This document shows positions 12,036 to 25,180 of a stretch of 64,000 nt of DNA, in pieces (position 1 is the stretch's first letter; each line of letters starts with the position of its first letter). The position numbers and the translations under genes are program-made. Below the pieces are notes generated by a model, which had not been told where the DNA came from, searched no databases, and saw nothing but the letters and a program-made list of their open reading frames with translations. Source of the DNA: Glossina fuscipes. Taxonomy: Eukaryota > Arthropoda > Insecta > Diptera > Glossinidae. Location: positions 26,490,563-26,554,562 of the forward strand of contig NW_023998414.1 of NCBI RefSeq assembly GCF_014805625.2. The letters run 5' to 3'.

Positions 12036-13870
12036 GAAATCACGTATCTTCCCCAAAAGGTTGATGCCACTTAGCGGTCGTTATTAGCGAAAACAAAAAC
12101 AACTAATCCAATCTAATAAACGAAAAATTGAAGAGAGCACTTTAAAGCATGGATTGTAAACAAAATTTAGAGAGAGAAAAGAAAAAACAGTTTCCACTAC
12201 TCGGTCTTTAAAACTTCGCGTGAATAACAAGCGAAAGTTTATACTCGAAATTAGCTGATTAGTGGTGAGGGTAAAAATGAAGAATAACGAATGACCTTTG
12301 CCGCGTTATGCTGACTTGGCATAAATTATTGAAAACTTAGTCCAGTGTAGAACGAACTCAACGAAACAGATCTTATATAGGAAACTTTTTTCAATTGTCT
12401 TTTTTTTAAAGCATAATTTTCAAATCGTGTAATCAATGCTCGAACTATCGTAAATAATATCATAAATAATTTTAATTGTTTATTATACATTATTATAAAT
12501 AAAAGCAGATGGCAACAAGTGAGAGCAAAGGCAGCAATAAGGACGATTATGTTATATTATGCAATATCTCTATGATGTCCTTATGTTTCGCAACATATGT
12601 TCAAAGAATGCCGCCCAAGACACATGAGAACACAATGATGATAACGCGAACAATAGCATATGAGAAGAATTTACATAAATGAAAATTTATGACCTCTGAT
12701 AAATGAGAAAGAAAGAAGAGAAAAAAAAAAAAAAGAAAAAAGTTAAAAATCCATATACATTCTCCTCTTCTACTTTTATCACTTTATTGTCAAGGCATAC
12801 GAAGAAGAAGAAGAAGAAGAATTTTTAAAAAATTATACATTATTAAATCTCAGTTCAAAAAAAAAAAAATGTTACATTTAGTTGCGTGTCATATTAGCTA
12901 ACTATCTATCTATTTATCTACCAACCTGCCTTTTCCTACTTAATAAGAAATTTTTATCATGCAATTAATTAAACTGACAATTCCCTATAAAGAGTTTTGT
13001 AAGAAATTTTTTTCTTTTTTTTTTTTTTGTTTCGTTTCGTTTTTTTTTTTTTTTTTTTTTTTAATAAAATTGCATGCAATAACAATTTCCGGTGAGCAAA
13101 AATTTTCTCATACTCATTACATGATTGGAATACAAAGTAATTGTAATATATATAAACAAATAATGTTTTTTTTTTTTTTTTTTTTAGTTTAGAAAAACCT
13201 AATAACTATTAGGTAATTGAGTAAGTGATTAAAAACACAAGGGAAAAACAAAAGCTTACTGTTACCATAATGTCCAGTTAGTAATATAAGAAAATATGTT
13301 TAAGGCAAACATTGAGGGCATTAAAGTTTTATCGATGATAAGATAAAACTTGTATAGAGAGAAACTTTCAATGAAACCATTGTTCATTATTTTATGTTTT
13401 TGTATTCTGCAGTAAATGTCTTTCACTCATTTTTCTTTTTAGCCTAACCATAGCACTACAATATATCATAACCATAACCGGATAGACTAGCAAGTGCCTG
13501 TGCACACAATTGAATTTTATCTTAAACGGAGTACATAAGAATGTATAAAACATCAACAGCATTATCCCCAACACCAATACCAGTACAAAGATCAACACTT
13601 TGAACACCAACATCCCAACCACCATCACAAAAACAACTAATACATAGTCACTGAACTGCTCGTTCTACTATTAAAAAGAGTGGGCAGATATGCATGCTAT
13701 CTAGGTTATGGCTTTTGTTACACGTAATAACATTGATCAATGATCCGACGGACGGCATAAAAAATACAAAAGATTTGTAAAAAATATATAAAATATACAA
13801 AAAATATGAAACATACAATTACTATGTCATAAAGTGATGTTTCTCTTTATTTATACAATGTATATCCATC
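11996..13870. other. Non-coding, many homopolymer and simple repeats
   Basis: Poly-T at 12008-12034, 13016-13029, 13043-13062 and 13168-13185; (GAA)n at about 12801-12820; A-rich runs at 12720-12740. Frames across these encode poly-Phe/Lys and are artefacts. Confidence 0.5.
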
Positions 13871-13960
13871 CACATGAGTAGTCGAGTCGGCAAAGGATCA
13901 TGTCATGGTTTCAAATCTCATCCGATAGCCGTTCGATACATACTTTCTATTTTCAAAATA
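13871..13960 (+). mobile_element. Possible tRNA-derived SINE head (fragment)
   Basis: TAGTCGAGTCGG (13879-13890) fits the Pol III A-box pattern TRGCNNARYNGG with one mismatch. GGTTTCAAATCTC (13908-13920) resembles a B-box. The A-to-B distance of 29 bp is shorter than in a tRNA, so this may be an internally deleted copy. The string TCAAATCTCA is shared with the better candidate at 38026. No tail is identified. Low confidence. Confidence 0.3.
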
Positions 13961-14018
13961 CATACATCTAGTGTTTACATACATTGCATGTTACACTGTA
14001 TATACATACAATCAAACT

Positions 14019-14055
<37 letters not shown>

Positions 14056-15340
14056 ATCATTGTGTCAAACTCATTCGTTAATTATTTTAAGAACTTGGAT
14101 AGAAGAAGCGATAAAGTATTTAAGCCCACAGCTCATCGTTTAAAGAAACAATTTAGACGGGGAACACTGCAGCAGAACATTTCAAACTTGGTCTATAAAG
14201 TGCTTGCTCTCGTCAATGATCACTTGAAAACATTACCAAAGCTATAAAAAACTCTGTTGAAAATCGATACATGGTTCATGAAAGCATCCGGCATATGCCC
14301 TCGCCTGTCACAAGACTATTTTCGGTGATTTATTATTATTGTGTAGATAATCCGCACCGCGACCTAACACAACTATTTGCACTCATTTTCTATGTGCCTT
14401 CCATTGCAAGAGAATAGATGTCCGCTCGATTATCCGTTCATTTGGCTTTTTTGCTCTACGTACATATCTTATTGGAATAATTCTCGGTCAGTTTCAAAAA
14501 TTGTTAATTTTCCGATCTTTGTTAAGGGACAAGCAGAAGACCACAAATGGGCTTAATTAAAAGCTGAACTTTCTAGAATCATCGAAACAAATAAATTTGA
14601 TATTTAGTAAAAATATATATTTATTCGAATTACATACAAACCGTATACAATAGTCGATCTGACTTGAACTAATGCAAACCTTTAGTAAATAAAAAATGTT
14701 AAATCATTTCTTTGTAGCTGAGTTTAACGGTCGTTATCCAAGATTCGCCTTAAGGCATTTATGCAATAGCTTTTTTACTTGTCACTCTTAAATCGAGTAT
14801 CAAGTGTCACTTTGCACTTTTTTGCTTTCTTATGTGTTATATGGATTTGTTAATATTTCTACGTCCTTCCTCATGCATCATTCATACACGCATACACACA
14901 TACAAAAATGCATTTAAGTATTTTATTTATATTACATGCTTGAATTTTAAAGCAAATAGAAATTTTTCCTTACCTACGTTGGGTTAATATTTGCAATCTG
15001 TTAAATCACTTATCCAGTTACTCTTATAACAGATTAAGTATTCAAAACTAATTTCATTCCGTAAATTAAAAAATTGTTTTTTTTTTTTTTTTGTTTGTTT
15101 TTGTTCAAGAAAATAATAATAATCTTTGTTAATTTTTGTTAAGACAAATTTTCGAAAAAAATGTTTTCGAAAAATTTTTTCACCCTATCCCCGATGCAGT
15201 TTGACGTGAGCCCTTTGGGAAGCACACAGATATAGCCACTATAGCCACTAGATATTTTAAGCTATCTGCTAATAAAGAAGCTTAAAGAAGGAACTACTGA
15301 TTACAGAGAAAATTCCAAGAGTTTTGTCTGTTAATCTGCT
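13961..15340. other. Non-coding, TA microsatellite
   Basis: A (TA)n run of about 28 bp lies at 14024-14052, and a poly-T at about 15077-15092. No gene recognised. Confidence 0.45.
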
Positions 15341-15349
15341 AATTTACTC

Positions 15350-15973
15350 ACAGATTTTTTTTAGTTTCAAAGTAAACGTTTTTGTCGCATAGACATGTGG
15401 GTGTTGTAAGCGGGTCCTTGGAAAAGCTTAAGTCACTTCGAACGCACAAAGCACTTAATGCTACATATGCTACACCGTTGGACAGACGGTCTGGCACATG
15501 TTTAGGGAAATCAAAAATTTGAAAGTGGCCAAGAATTTATTTACTTTATCGGGTTCTTGAAGCTTGTTTCTGCGCGCTGCAAAGGTCTTGAAAAAAAATT
15601 AAATTGAGATGCATTATAATATAGGGTAGGCGTGATCAACTTCTTCCACAGGTACTATAGCATCGTCCATGGAACATTTATCTGTTTATGAGTAAAAAAA
15701 CACTTTTTTATGTGTTGTCATTTTATTTTTCAATTCCCCCCCACTTCGAACTCTTCCAATGTTTGTGTCAAATTTGAAGTCTATAGAATCTTTGTTGCGG
15801 CCGGGAGAATAGACAGTGTAGAGACGGATAGACACACAGGCAAACAGATAGACATGTTTCAACCTATTTAGAATTTGATGCTGATCAAGAATACATATAC
15901 TTTGGGGGTGGCTGTGAGGCTTTCGTCTAGGCATTCCTGGGATGTTTGCATTCTTCGATGATGGGTATAAAAA
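15350..15973 (+). repeat. Dispersed repeat family A, copy 1 (5' truncated)
   Basis: Blocks in order: AAACGTTTTTGTCGCATAG, a GTGTTGTAAGCGGGTCCTTGG-type block, GACAGACGG near 15482, CACAGGTACTATAGCATCG, a GGCCGGGAGAAT-type block, GATAGACATGTTTCAA, and GATGCTGATCAAGAATA near 15880. It ends in GATGGGTATAAAAAG at about 15960-15973, the inverted form of the TTTTATACCC start of other copies. The first part with its TTTTATACCC end is missing. No coding frame spans it. Confidence 0.75.
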
Positions 15974-16628
15974 GTAGTTCTTCCGAGTGCCCCAATGTCA
16001 TCTATTTAATTATTTAATTTCGAAGTTTCTCAACAAATAATTTCATTTTCCCCCATAGAAAAACAAAAATTACTTATATGGATCACATATATATGCCTAT
16101 AAACATAAATTATTGATTTTTACTAATTGATGACTGCATTTATGGCATGTATTAGTTAATTTTTGAATTTTTGCTCGATAAGAGTTAAAGAAAAATAAAA
16201 TATTTTCGTTGCCTTTTTATAGGCAAAATTTCGAAACTGTAATCGTACACTTAACATCAGATATAAAAAAATCGATTAAGCTACTCGCGGGTGTACGTAC
16301 TTCTTGAGGTCTTTAAACAATAATTCAATGCTTTGTAAACATTTGAGAAATGTAATGTGCCCCCTGCCGTGAATACAAAAGATAAATAAATTTATATTAC
16401 ATACAAGTACATACATATGTTATGTATTGATTATAAGACTCCGATAAAGATGTGAATCTATTGGGGGAATAAATTATGTGATACTGCCACTAAAGCGCAA
16501 GTAAACATATGGTAAAAAATAAAAGGTTTCAAGTCAATGCTGTACGCGTTAGGGAAATGAAGTAAAATTATTTAGCTAGCCATGTTGGTCTAACCATTAA
16601 ATAAATTTATACATAAAGCAAATAAGAA
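15974..16628. other. Non-coding spacer between two family A copies
   Basis: AT-rich; no feature recognised. Confidence 0.4.
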
Positions 16629-17110
16629 ATTTATATTCGGTCGTTATCGAAACTTTTATACCCATCGCCGTTATCCTAAAAGAGAAACAAAAAAAAAAAA
16701 AGGGAACTAAATTTTTATGCTCTATAATATGAAGTGGGCGCGGCTATTCTATTCTTCTAGTTTCAAAACCCAAGTTTTTGTCGCGTAAACGTGTCGCGTT
16801 GTAGGCGTGTCCTTTGAAATGCTTATGTCACTTCCGAATTCCTTTGAAAACTTGTAGGCGATATCTTCATTTTCGTTAACGCAAAGATGTTAACCATAGA
16901 CGCGCTTACGTACATTCCGAATTTGAGATTGGCGAACAATTTATATATTTTATGGCATTTTTCAAGCTTTTCAAGCTTGTGTGCGTTGTAAAGGTAAAGT
17001 TAAAGGAAAAGAAAATTAAATTTTGATACACTATAATATTGGGTAGGCGTGGTCAATTTGTTTCCAATTTCATACAGGTACTACGACAATGCCGCTCAAG
17101 AGGCGAACAA
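16629..17110 (+). repeat. Dispersed repeat family A, copy 2 (3' truncated)
   Basis: Starts ATTCGGTCGTTATCGAA, then CTTTTATACCCATCGCC, a poly-A, AGGGAACTAAATTTT, GAAGTGGGCGCGGCT, TTTTTGTCGCGTAAACGTG and TTGTAGGCGTGTCC. It ends after GGTAGGCGTGGTC and CAGGTACTACGACAATGCC. The second half (from the GGTGTTCTCAG block) is absent. Together with the copy at 15350 it shows the order of all family blocks. Confidence 0.75.
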
Positions 17111-20100
17111 ATGTGCTCAATAACTCTAAGTCGTTTCCCGAAACAACATTTCCAAAATAAGCCCCACATGTGAAGCTACAAATTATCTGTTTTACGTAAT
17201 CGCATGGGATATCCATACCGTTTCAAAGTGTTTGCCGGACAAGATGATAAAAGAAACAGACCTGCGGATGAGCCATATTCGATAGTCACCAATAATATCG
17301 TTTTACGATTAGCCTGAGTTGTACTAACAATGAGGAATCATATAGGGTTTCTCCATCATTTTTGCACATCACTATCCCTGGCGTACTATTTATGAAACTG
17401 TACCACATAATAGATTATCTAACAGGTAACTCGCGGATAAGAAAGATCTAGTGAAGAAGACGATTTCTAGGCGAATTTATATGCAAATAATTTCTCACCA
17501 TGATGGTGTCGCAATTTCGGCGACGGTATGGAAAAAGCAACAAGGTTATTGCTTTGATCAATGTCTCTTGCCCAAAGATAATGCAAAATATTAATAATAT
17601 TCACATGGAAAGAATCACCTCGATGGATGGATAACTAATTAAGTCGCATTCGTATACAAGTCAAAAGTCACAAATGGTACCTCCGTCTATTCTATCATCT
17701 ATTCGAACTTGCCGTACTAAATTTATGGATGCATATGGAAAGAACTCCATTGCGAAGGGCATCTCGGACAAATCTGAATCTTGGTCAGTCGGCGTATTAG
17801 AGGAGAGTTTACAGGCTTAAAAAACCTAGAGGGTCATCTTATCCTCTGCCGTCTATGGCTGCACGCAAAGACGGTGTCCCTCACTGCCATATAGTTTCAA
17901 ACGGAATGAGGTGTAAAATTCGACTATGTAAGGCTACCACATAGTAGTCGTGTAGCAAAGGCAATGTTCCTTTATGCTTAAACTCTAAAAATAATCATTT
18001 TATGGATTTTCATGTTTTCTGTAATGTAATGAGAGCTATTGCTTATGTTTGTTAATGTGCACAGTAAATATGTAAAAAGTGATAGAGTAATTATTTGTGA
18101 TGATGTAGAAAAATACAATAAGAAGATTTTTTTGAAAATTAAAGAAAAATTCTTATGTAATTGTCTTTTATTTTTTTTTTTTTATTTTATTTTGTATTTT
18201 CCCATTAATTACACCCAGTCCGAGTTGATTTCGCATTTTTAACGGTTAACGTATAAAAATGCGCTCCGAGTGCATTGTAGATGTTGTCTGTTGTCTGTTT
18301 ACGGAATTTCTCACATAATCGCTGTATTTGTTTTCTCAGCTATGCTCCTTTAGTATTTAAATCATATCAATCAGATTTATATTCGTATTTCATTCTACTA
18401 TCATTTTAATGCAATACGTTTTAATGTTAACATCTAATGTGACATTAAGATCGTTAGGCTGCTGTCTAAAAATAGCTATAAAAAGGAAATAAAATCCTTT
18501 CGAAGAAAAGCGTAATAAAAAAACATACAAATCGTGACCTTTTCTCTTATCCACCAACCACTAAAGCATGAAGGTATACTAAGCTTGTCAGTCCGTTTGT
18601 ATTGTGCAGAAATAAACATTATTAACCTGATAAAAGAGGCACATCATGCTATCGGCGTCTCTCTGTCCATTTGTCCATGTGACTCACTCACAAATACCGG
18701 ATATGAATAGCTGCCCTTATGTCGAGCACGAGATGTCTTTTGTCGAATTTTTCACTGCCAGCGAACTGACCTTTGAAATCCGATACTGAAAAATGACTAT
18801 TTTGATAAATAATTTACATTTTTATGAAATATCAATGCAATGATGCAACAAGTAATGTCAAGTAGTTTAGGTTCTAAAATGTACTAGAATTCTTACATAT
18901 TATAATAGGTCAAGTTGCGACTTTGCTAATGTATTGCGTTATATAACTCACTGACTGCTTTCGCTTTCCATCCTATTCCTTTTTCTTGCTTTCACGTTTG
19001 GCCTTTTAATAGAGCATTCTAATCTATCAATATCATGATAGCAGCAAGAAAAGGTTACGATCCTCGAACCTATGGTCTGTTAATATGATGTTGATGTTGA
19101 CAGATTGCCTTTGAATTGCGACCATCTGTTGTCCACTATCTTCAAATGCTTTAAGTTATTTAGTTTATTTCAGGCACATGACGTTACGGCTTAGTCTTCG
19201 CCTCTTCATATCCACTTACATACGAAGCATACGAAGTTCTTTCTTCGGCCGTTTTAGCAGTAGCCAGATGACCGCCATGATGACTACGACTTATCATTAA
19301 TGTAAATTCATTGAGTGTATGTTCATTTAAGCCTTAAGCATCTCATTTCAAATGTTAAGCGATTTTGTATGTTGACTTTGCAGCGACCTTTGATTATCGA
19401 GCAGGATTTTGCCGTTAGCTTGAAATCTCTCAATTGGAAATCTTGCTGCAAACTAGATCGATGCACTTACGTTAAAGATAAACGCAAGAAAAACAAAAAA
19501 AAAAACACTTTTTAAATACTTTCACTTTCGAAAAGTCGATAACTAAATATTGATAGGTTGAATGAGGCAAAATGAGTGAATGAGACCGAATAGGATAAAG
19601 TGGAAATAGTGCGTGAACTAAACAGCAACCTGTATTAGGAGAGTTATATCTGGACAAACTCATCGATGAAAAATTCAAATATTCAAACACTTGGATAAAT
19701 GGACATAAGGTATGCTATCGCTAAACATACAAATTCAATCCGATTAAGACGACCTAATATTCATTTTAGGTGATAAGCATCGAATACTCGCTCTACGACT
19801 ATCAATCCTCTTCATACCTTTTTAGTGAACGCTTTGCAAGTATTTGCTAAAAATAAGTCACGTGAGATTAATTTGTAAAAAATATTAGTTTTGAAATAAA
19901 TGTTTCGCTACCGGCTAAACAAAATACTTTTATGTCTTCGGTTATTGTGGATTCACCCTTGCAACAACCGCACAAACAGTGCCCTATCAATATTATTTCA
20001 AGTCGTGGCAGCTAACAAATTTAGCCTTTGATAGTAGGTAATCAGGATTTCCTTTTCTTTCTTTTTTTTTTCTCTCTCAAAATAAATACAATTTTCTCAA

Positions 20101-20650
20101 TTTATTTATATATTAAACAATGACGCAGGTATACGCTTGAACGTTTTTAAGTTTTATACAAATAGCTGATAAACTTTTTACAAAAATCATTTAAATTTAA
20201 ATATTTGCAAAGCACGTAGTACGTAGTGTCGTTACGACAGATGTTGTTGTTGTTAGGCGCAATTACATTCTCGATTTTAGAGTTTCCTTTATCTAATTTG
20301 TAATAAACTTGTTTACATATATTTTAACATTTTATAAAACTTGACAACACATTTTTGAAAGTTGCTTAAATGGCGATACGTTGTTGTTTTGTTAAATCTT
20401 GCGTAAATCAAATGAAAAAAAGGACTCACAATGTTATCCAGAAAAAGGAAAACAAAGAAAAAAAAAAAAAAGGAAACGAAGAAGAAAGAAAATCATTTGA
20501 TTTTGTGTATAAACAGAATATAAACAATGGAAAGATTTAAACGATTTTCAGGGCATGTTTTATGTCCCGTTATCCTGCACTAAAATCGGACATCAAAGCG
20601 AAGAATGTATTAAATGTTCCACATAAAAAAAACAAAAAAAAAAAAAAGTA
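17111..20650. other. Non-coding, nothing firmly recognised
   Basis: The part from about 17150 to 17960 is somewhat richer in GC than its surroundings and may be an old inserted element, but I see no open frame or motif that names it. T- and A-runs occur at 18168-18182, 20064-20073 and 20458-20471. Confidence 0.35.
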
Positions 20651-20772
20651 AGAAAATTTTATTCGGTCGTGATGGAATCTTTTATATCCATTATACCGTT
20701 ATCCCAAAAACGACCAAAAAAAATAAGGGGAACTAAATTTCCATTCTCTGTAATATGAAAAGGGCGCCTCTT
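20651..20772 (+). repeat. Dispersed repeat family A, copy 3, left end only
   Basis: Carries ATTCGGTCGTGATGGAAT, CTTTTATATCCATT, an ACCGTTATCCC block, GGGGAACTAAATTTCC and AATATGAAAAGGGCG, then breaks off at the TTAAGAGA tandem tract. Confidence 0.7.
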
Positions 20773-20969
20773 TTTTAAGAGAATTTTTTTTAGAAATTTC
20801 TTAAAAGATCTTTTCTAAGAGAATTTTGAGACAAAAAGCATTTTTTTTAAGAGATTTATTAAGAGAAATTCTGTTTAAAAGATTTTTTAAGAGAAATTTT
20901 TTAAGAGAATTCTTTAAGAAAATTTATTTAAGAGAAATTTTTTAAGAGATCTTTTTCGAGAAATTTTTT
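20773..20969. repeat. Degenerate minisatellite of TTTTTTAAGAGAAA units
   Basis: About 200 bp of imperfect repeats built from TTTTTTAAGAGAAATT with variable spacing (roughly 13-25 bp). It sits exactly where the body of the family A copy should be, joining its left end to a right-end fragment. Confidence 0.8.
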
Positions 20970-21300
20970 GATGCTGATCAAGAATATATATACTTTGTTT
21001 CTATACCTTCTGGATGTCGCAACCGTTCACCGAAAGATGAGGGATATATTCATTTTGTCAAAACGTTTAGCACACCCAGAAGGAAGCGTCAGAGACCCAA
21101 CAAAGTACATGTATACTCGTGATCAGCATCAAATTTTGATTCGATATAAGCATTTCCGTCTGTCCGTCGAGGTAAGATCGACGCTATAACCGCAGCAAAG
21201 AAGCTTTGGAAATTTCCACTTCGAGAGCAATATTAGAAGTTCTTGTACTCACATCGATCGGAAACACGCCTAAAATAATACGTAAACGGGGAACACCTTC
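20970..21300. repeat. Head-to-head family A right ends (inverted repeat)
   Basis: The plus-oriented right-end block (GATGCTGATCAAGAATATAT, ACTTTG, CTTCTGGATGTCGCAA) at 20970-21025 is followed by the reverse complement of the same block at about 21068-21140 (CCCAGAAGGAAGCGTC, CAAAGTACATGTATAC, TGATCAGCATCAAATT). Then come CCGTCTGTCCGTC and further minus-oriented family A sequence. The two arms form an imperfect palindrome around an internal GTTCACCGAAAGATGAGG. Confidence 0.75.
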
Positions 21301-21479
21301 ATTTTAAAAAATGAATATCATCATTGCTCCTTTCTCGTTACTCACAAGCTACAATTGATAAATACTTGTGCGTGTACATAGTTTTGGTAATCCCACAGTA
21401 CCTTTATAAAAATTAAAAAATCGACAAAGCTCATCAAAATCTTGTAGGATATTTAAATTTTAATTTTTTCTTATAGCGT

Positions 21480-21720
21480 CTGCAACATATATTCATCAAA
21501 CCCTGAGTCAATCTATGCATGCATGCTCTGCAATTTGTACGTCTCTATGAATATTTGTTGAATATATTCTCCTGATGGCCCAGACCGATTGGTGTTGAAA
21601 ATGAGCCAAATCGCTTAAAGGACACGCCACCAGTACAAGTTCAACCGAGATCAACTCTGTTGTTTTCAAGATAAAAAATTGTGTGTAGAGTATCGAAATT
21701 TTCAATTTTTACTTGTCTTT
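21480..21720 (-). repeat. Dispersed repeat family A fragment (minus)
   Basis: Contains the minus-oriented blocks CCGATTGGTGTTGAAAATG, CAAATCGCTTAAAGGACACG and a CAACTCTGTTGTTTTCAAG-type block, matching the copies at 23530 and 29940. A short frame across it is not a gene. Confidence 0.6.
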
Positions 21721-23039
21721 TATCACCTATTTAAAGAAATGTTGTTGGGCATAAAAAATCTGTTCATAGCCGAGTATAACCTTCGTACTTGGTGACATTT
21801 TAGTCATATTTTGAACGACCATTGCTTCAAATTGGTCAACTGCTGTCGATTGCGTTTACTATTAACCGTTTTACGATGCTCTAGCAGCTGCGAACAGTAA
21901 CGATATGACCTCTGGGTCGATGTGAATAATCCGCCTGAATCTATCTATGGTCTATTGCGCTTGGCATTCTCAAAACAAATCCATCGTTCAAGCGGCAATA
22001 ATAATACGAATCTTTCAAAAAATGCGACTTTTTTTTTTTGTTATTATTCGACCCAAAAAACAAATATTATCCGCGAATACTTATACAGTGCAACAAAACG
22101 ATAATATGCCAACACTTTTTCCATTTACCACTTATGATTTTCAGCAGCACGTTTCTTCGAATTAAGTAGAATAAGCAACGCATTCCGTAAATTAAGTTTC
22201 GTTCGTACACAGTTCAATATAATCAATTCTCACGAAACCTGTATTGTTTGCACTGCGACGAAATCCGCATGCATAGCATGGGCTGAAAGATGTCTGCAAC
22301 TCGTATGGTGGTAAAAAAAGACAGAAACAAAAAAAAAGGAGAAAAATTCAATTAAACAACAATTTTTCTGAACAATTGTGTTTACCTCGTTTGTGTTATT
22401 ATGCAGCATATTGTAAGTAAAAGATTGTATTAAAGAGGAAAATGATCAAAATGAGGGACCAAGTTGTTACCTGACGATGAAAAAGGAGGACAAAAATTGA
22501 TGATGTTCAATCAATTTTGGTCAAATAGGACGGCGAACGAGATGATTTATTCGATATCTATCGGCTAACTGTTGATGAGATTTGAGTCTACTCTGAACGA
22601 CTATGTGTAGGAAGTACAGTTTCGGAATTCGGTTGAAGACACAATTGCCTAAAATAATTCTGAACAAAAACAGTTATTATTAATTTTTATATCAACATGA
22701 CTATGGATTTTTCACTCGGGATGAACTGCGACATAAAACTTTCAAACCCAAGTCATTCCAAAATACATAGAAACGATGGTAGGGATTTTTAGCCTGACTA
22801 ATGAGAAGATTTCTAAATTCAACTAATTTCGAGTCAACGTCTATGTTAAGGTCACTGATTTTTTAATTCATATCTGATAGAAATTGAAGAGAGAAGTTTA
22901 AAGTTAAATTTAAAGCTTCGCTCAAAACGCTAAGACCGGACTTGAAATTTCAAGGAACGGACAGATGAACTTGCCTAAATAATGACTATTCAGACAACAG
23001 TATGCAAAGCATAGTGAGGCATTTAATATTTGCCCTTGT
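21721..23039. other. Non-coding, nothing recognised
   Basis: AT-rich sequence with no convincing gene or named element. Confidence 0.4.
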
Positions 23040-23870
23040 TTGTTTCTTTATTTTTATACCCACCACCGAAGGGTATATTTAATTTGCCAAAGCATACGTA
23101 ACGTAATATACGAATATATATATCTGTTGGTGTCTAGCCGACTGCAAATCGACTGCAAATTTGGTAAAAATATTGAACATTCTTGGCCGCAGGTTGGCAT
23201 GAGAAATGGAAAAAATCAGCCATACCCATTGAATATCGTAAAGTATGAAAATTTGGTTATATTTTCAATCAAAGTATAACAGATTCGGCCTTGGGTCAAT
23301 GTAATGTGTTTAATTTTCTTTTTATACCGATTACCGAAAGATGAGAGATAAATGCATTTTGTTAAAACGTTTGCAAAGCCCAGACGGAATCTTCACGATG
23401 TATATATATTCTTGATTTAAGCATGTCTGTCCCTCCGTCCGTGTATTGTCTGCTGTAAAGATTCTCCTGGCTGGAAAAATAAGGCTATCGACTTTCAATT
23501 CAGCAAAGAGATTGAAAGTTCTTACATGCAGGTTAATTTTGCAAATAGGCCAAATCGGTTGAAGGACACGCCCACAGTACCATGTAAACTGAGAACACCT
23601 CTGTTTTTCAAAAGGAACAAAAAATTGCTTTTCTGCTCGTTACTCATAAACTGTACACGCATATTCTATGGACGATGGTGTAGCATGTCTGCTAAAATCG
23701 GCTACGCTTACTCAATTTTTTACATAACGTATAGAAGCAAGCTTCAACCCCACAAAGCTTATAAATTTTTGGCCAGTTTCAAAATTGGAACGCACTTAAA
23801 CATGTCCGTCTGTTCGTCTGTCCGTCTGCTTGTCTGTCCGTCTGTTCATGTGTCCGTCTGAATTTACCTT
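23040..23870 (-). repeat. Dispersed repeat family A, two adjacent minus copies
   Basis: A short piece starting TTTTTATACCCACCACCGAA at about 23052 runs to about 23290. A longer one starts TTTTTATACCGATTACCGAA near 23320, passes TATATATATTCTTGATT and a CTGTCCCTCCGTCCGTG run, the AAATCGGTTGAAGGACACG block and ACTGAGAACACCTCTG, and ends in a second run of GTCCGTCTG units at 23800-23860. Both have the minus orientation relative to the copy at 61673. The 111-codon frame over it is a by-product. Confidence 0.75.
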
Positions 23871-25039
23871 AAATATTGCTAGGCGAGCGCTTAGCAGTGC
23901 TTAAAAAAACAAGTCTGTATAATTGTCTGAGGTTTCCAATAACATATGCTTTGCTGGCACCCCTTGAAATGCGTACAAAAACTTAAGTAACGATAAGCAT
24001 CAATTTTTTTTCAGCCCAAGTCTTGTTCGACTTCGTCAATAATTTGCCGCCACTATCTTTATCGTAATCAAATGCATCTAATTGCTGTCATCATGATGAG
24101 GATGTAAACACTTAAAGAGTGCAATAGTAATTCTAAGATTTTAAGTGTATTTTTTTTTTTTTAATTTAAATGAAACGAGCCTAGCAAACATCAATTTTAC
24201 CGCAGTTCAATTAACACATTTTGTGCCAATATTTACGATTCAATGAAAGCACAAAATAATGTTCATACGGTTATGTTGAAAATATCCGATCATAAATTAT
24301 TATTCAACAATTAAACTTAATTGTGTACAAAGGGAGAACGCAAAAAAAAAAAAAAAAAAAAAAAAGAAAAGAAAAAAGAAACTTAAACATGACCACGAAA
24401 ACAAAACGCTTTGCATTATCCACAAAAAATAAAACAATGTAAACACATAGCTCGACTGCATATGGAAATGTTGGTTTTAATGAGATTTGTTATTAAAAAG
24501 CCACAAAAACAATAAAAAACAAAAAACAAAAACAAAAACAAACAACAAAATAATAACAAATAAAGTAAAAAAGAAAATAAAAGAGCAAAAATGGTTACGT
24601 ACTCATGGCTAGGGATGAGAGCTTTTAATAGCCATTATCTACATTGGAAAGTTCATAGTTCCCGGTTGCATTGACATTGATACGATTATGCGCTCTTTTA
24701 ACGCCAATAAAAATAGGTATCAAGAGATGGGATCTATATAGAAATCGCTTTATAATATAATGCAATATAATATATGCATATATATGTATATATATATATA
24801 TATATAGCTATATAGGTCAACGATATAAAAGAATAAGCAAAATATAAATAAATAAATAAATAAAAGAAGTAAAAATACTATAATGGGTCAAGGCCCACCA
24901 TTAAGTGGCCTATATCAACCTACACTTACTCATATGATAACTTTTCAAAGCAAGGCTTCATATGGTAAGTGATCGCAAAAATGTTTCCATCCGAACCGTT
25001 CATCAGAATATCTCGAAAATTGCGCCCTTTAGGTTAAAA
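23871..25039. other. Non-coding, A-rich and TA tracts
   Basis: Poly-A at 24341-24365, AAAACA-type repeats at 24505-24560, (TA)n at about 24776-24808 and (AAAT)n at 24840-24865. Confidence 0.45.
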
Positions 25040-25180
25040 ACAAGAAACCACTACAGACCGACGGACAGACAAGCTTTAATAAAATGCTGGGTCTATTTGA
25101 AATTCTTCTGGGTATCGCATGCATCCGCACAAATTTAATATGCCCTTGCACTACAAGTAGAGTGAGGATGTAATAAATTT
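25040..25180 (+). repeat. Dispersed repeat family B, right end
   Basis: Shows GACGGACAGACAAGC, then CTTCTGGGTATCGCATG, CACAAATTTAATATGCCC and TTGCACTACAAGTAG. The last block is the inverted counterpart of the GGTGCAAGGTATATTAAG start of the 55245 copy, so family B also has inverted termini. Confidence 0.55.

Noticed and set aside
17150..17960. Possible retroelement because of higher GC
   Set aside because: No open frame, motif or boundary supports it. Left as unassigned non-coding DNA.
23526..23861. 111-codon plus-strand frame ending in Ser/Val/Cys repeats
   Set aside because: It lies wholly in a family A repeat; the C-terminal pattern is the GTCCGTCTG cassette translated.
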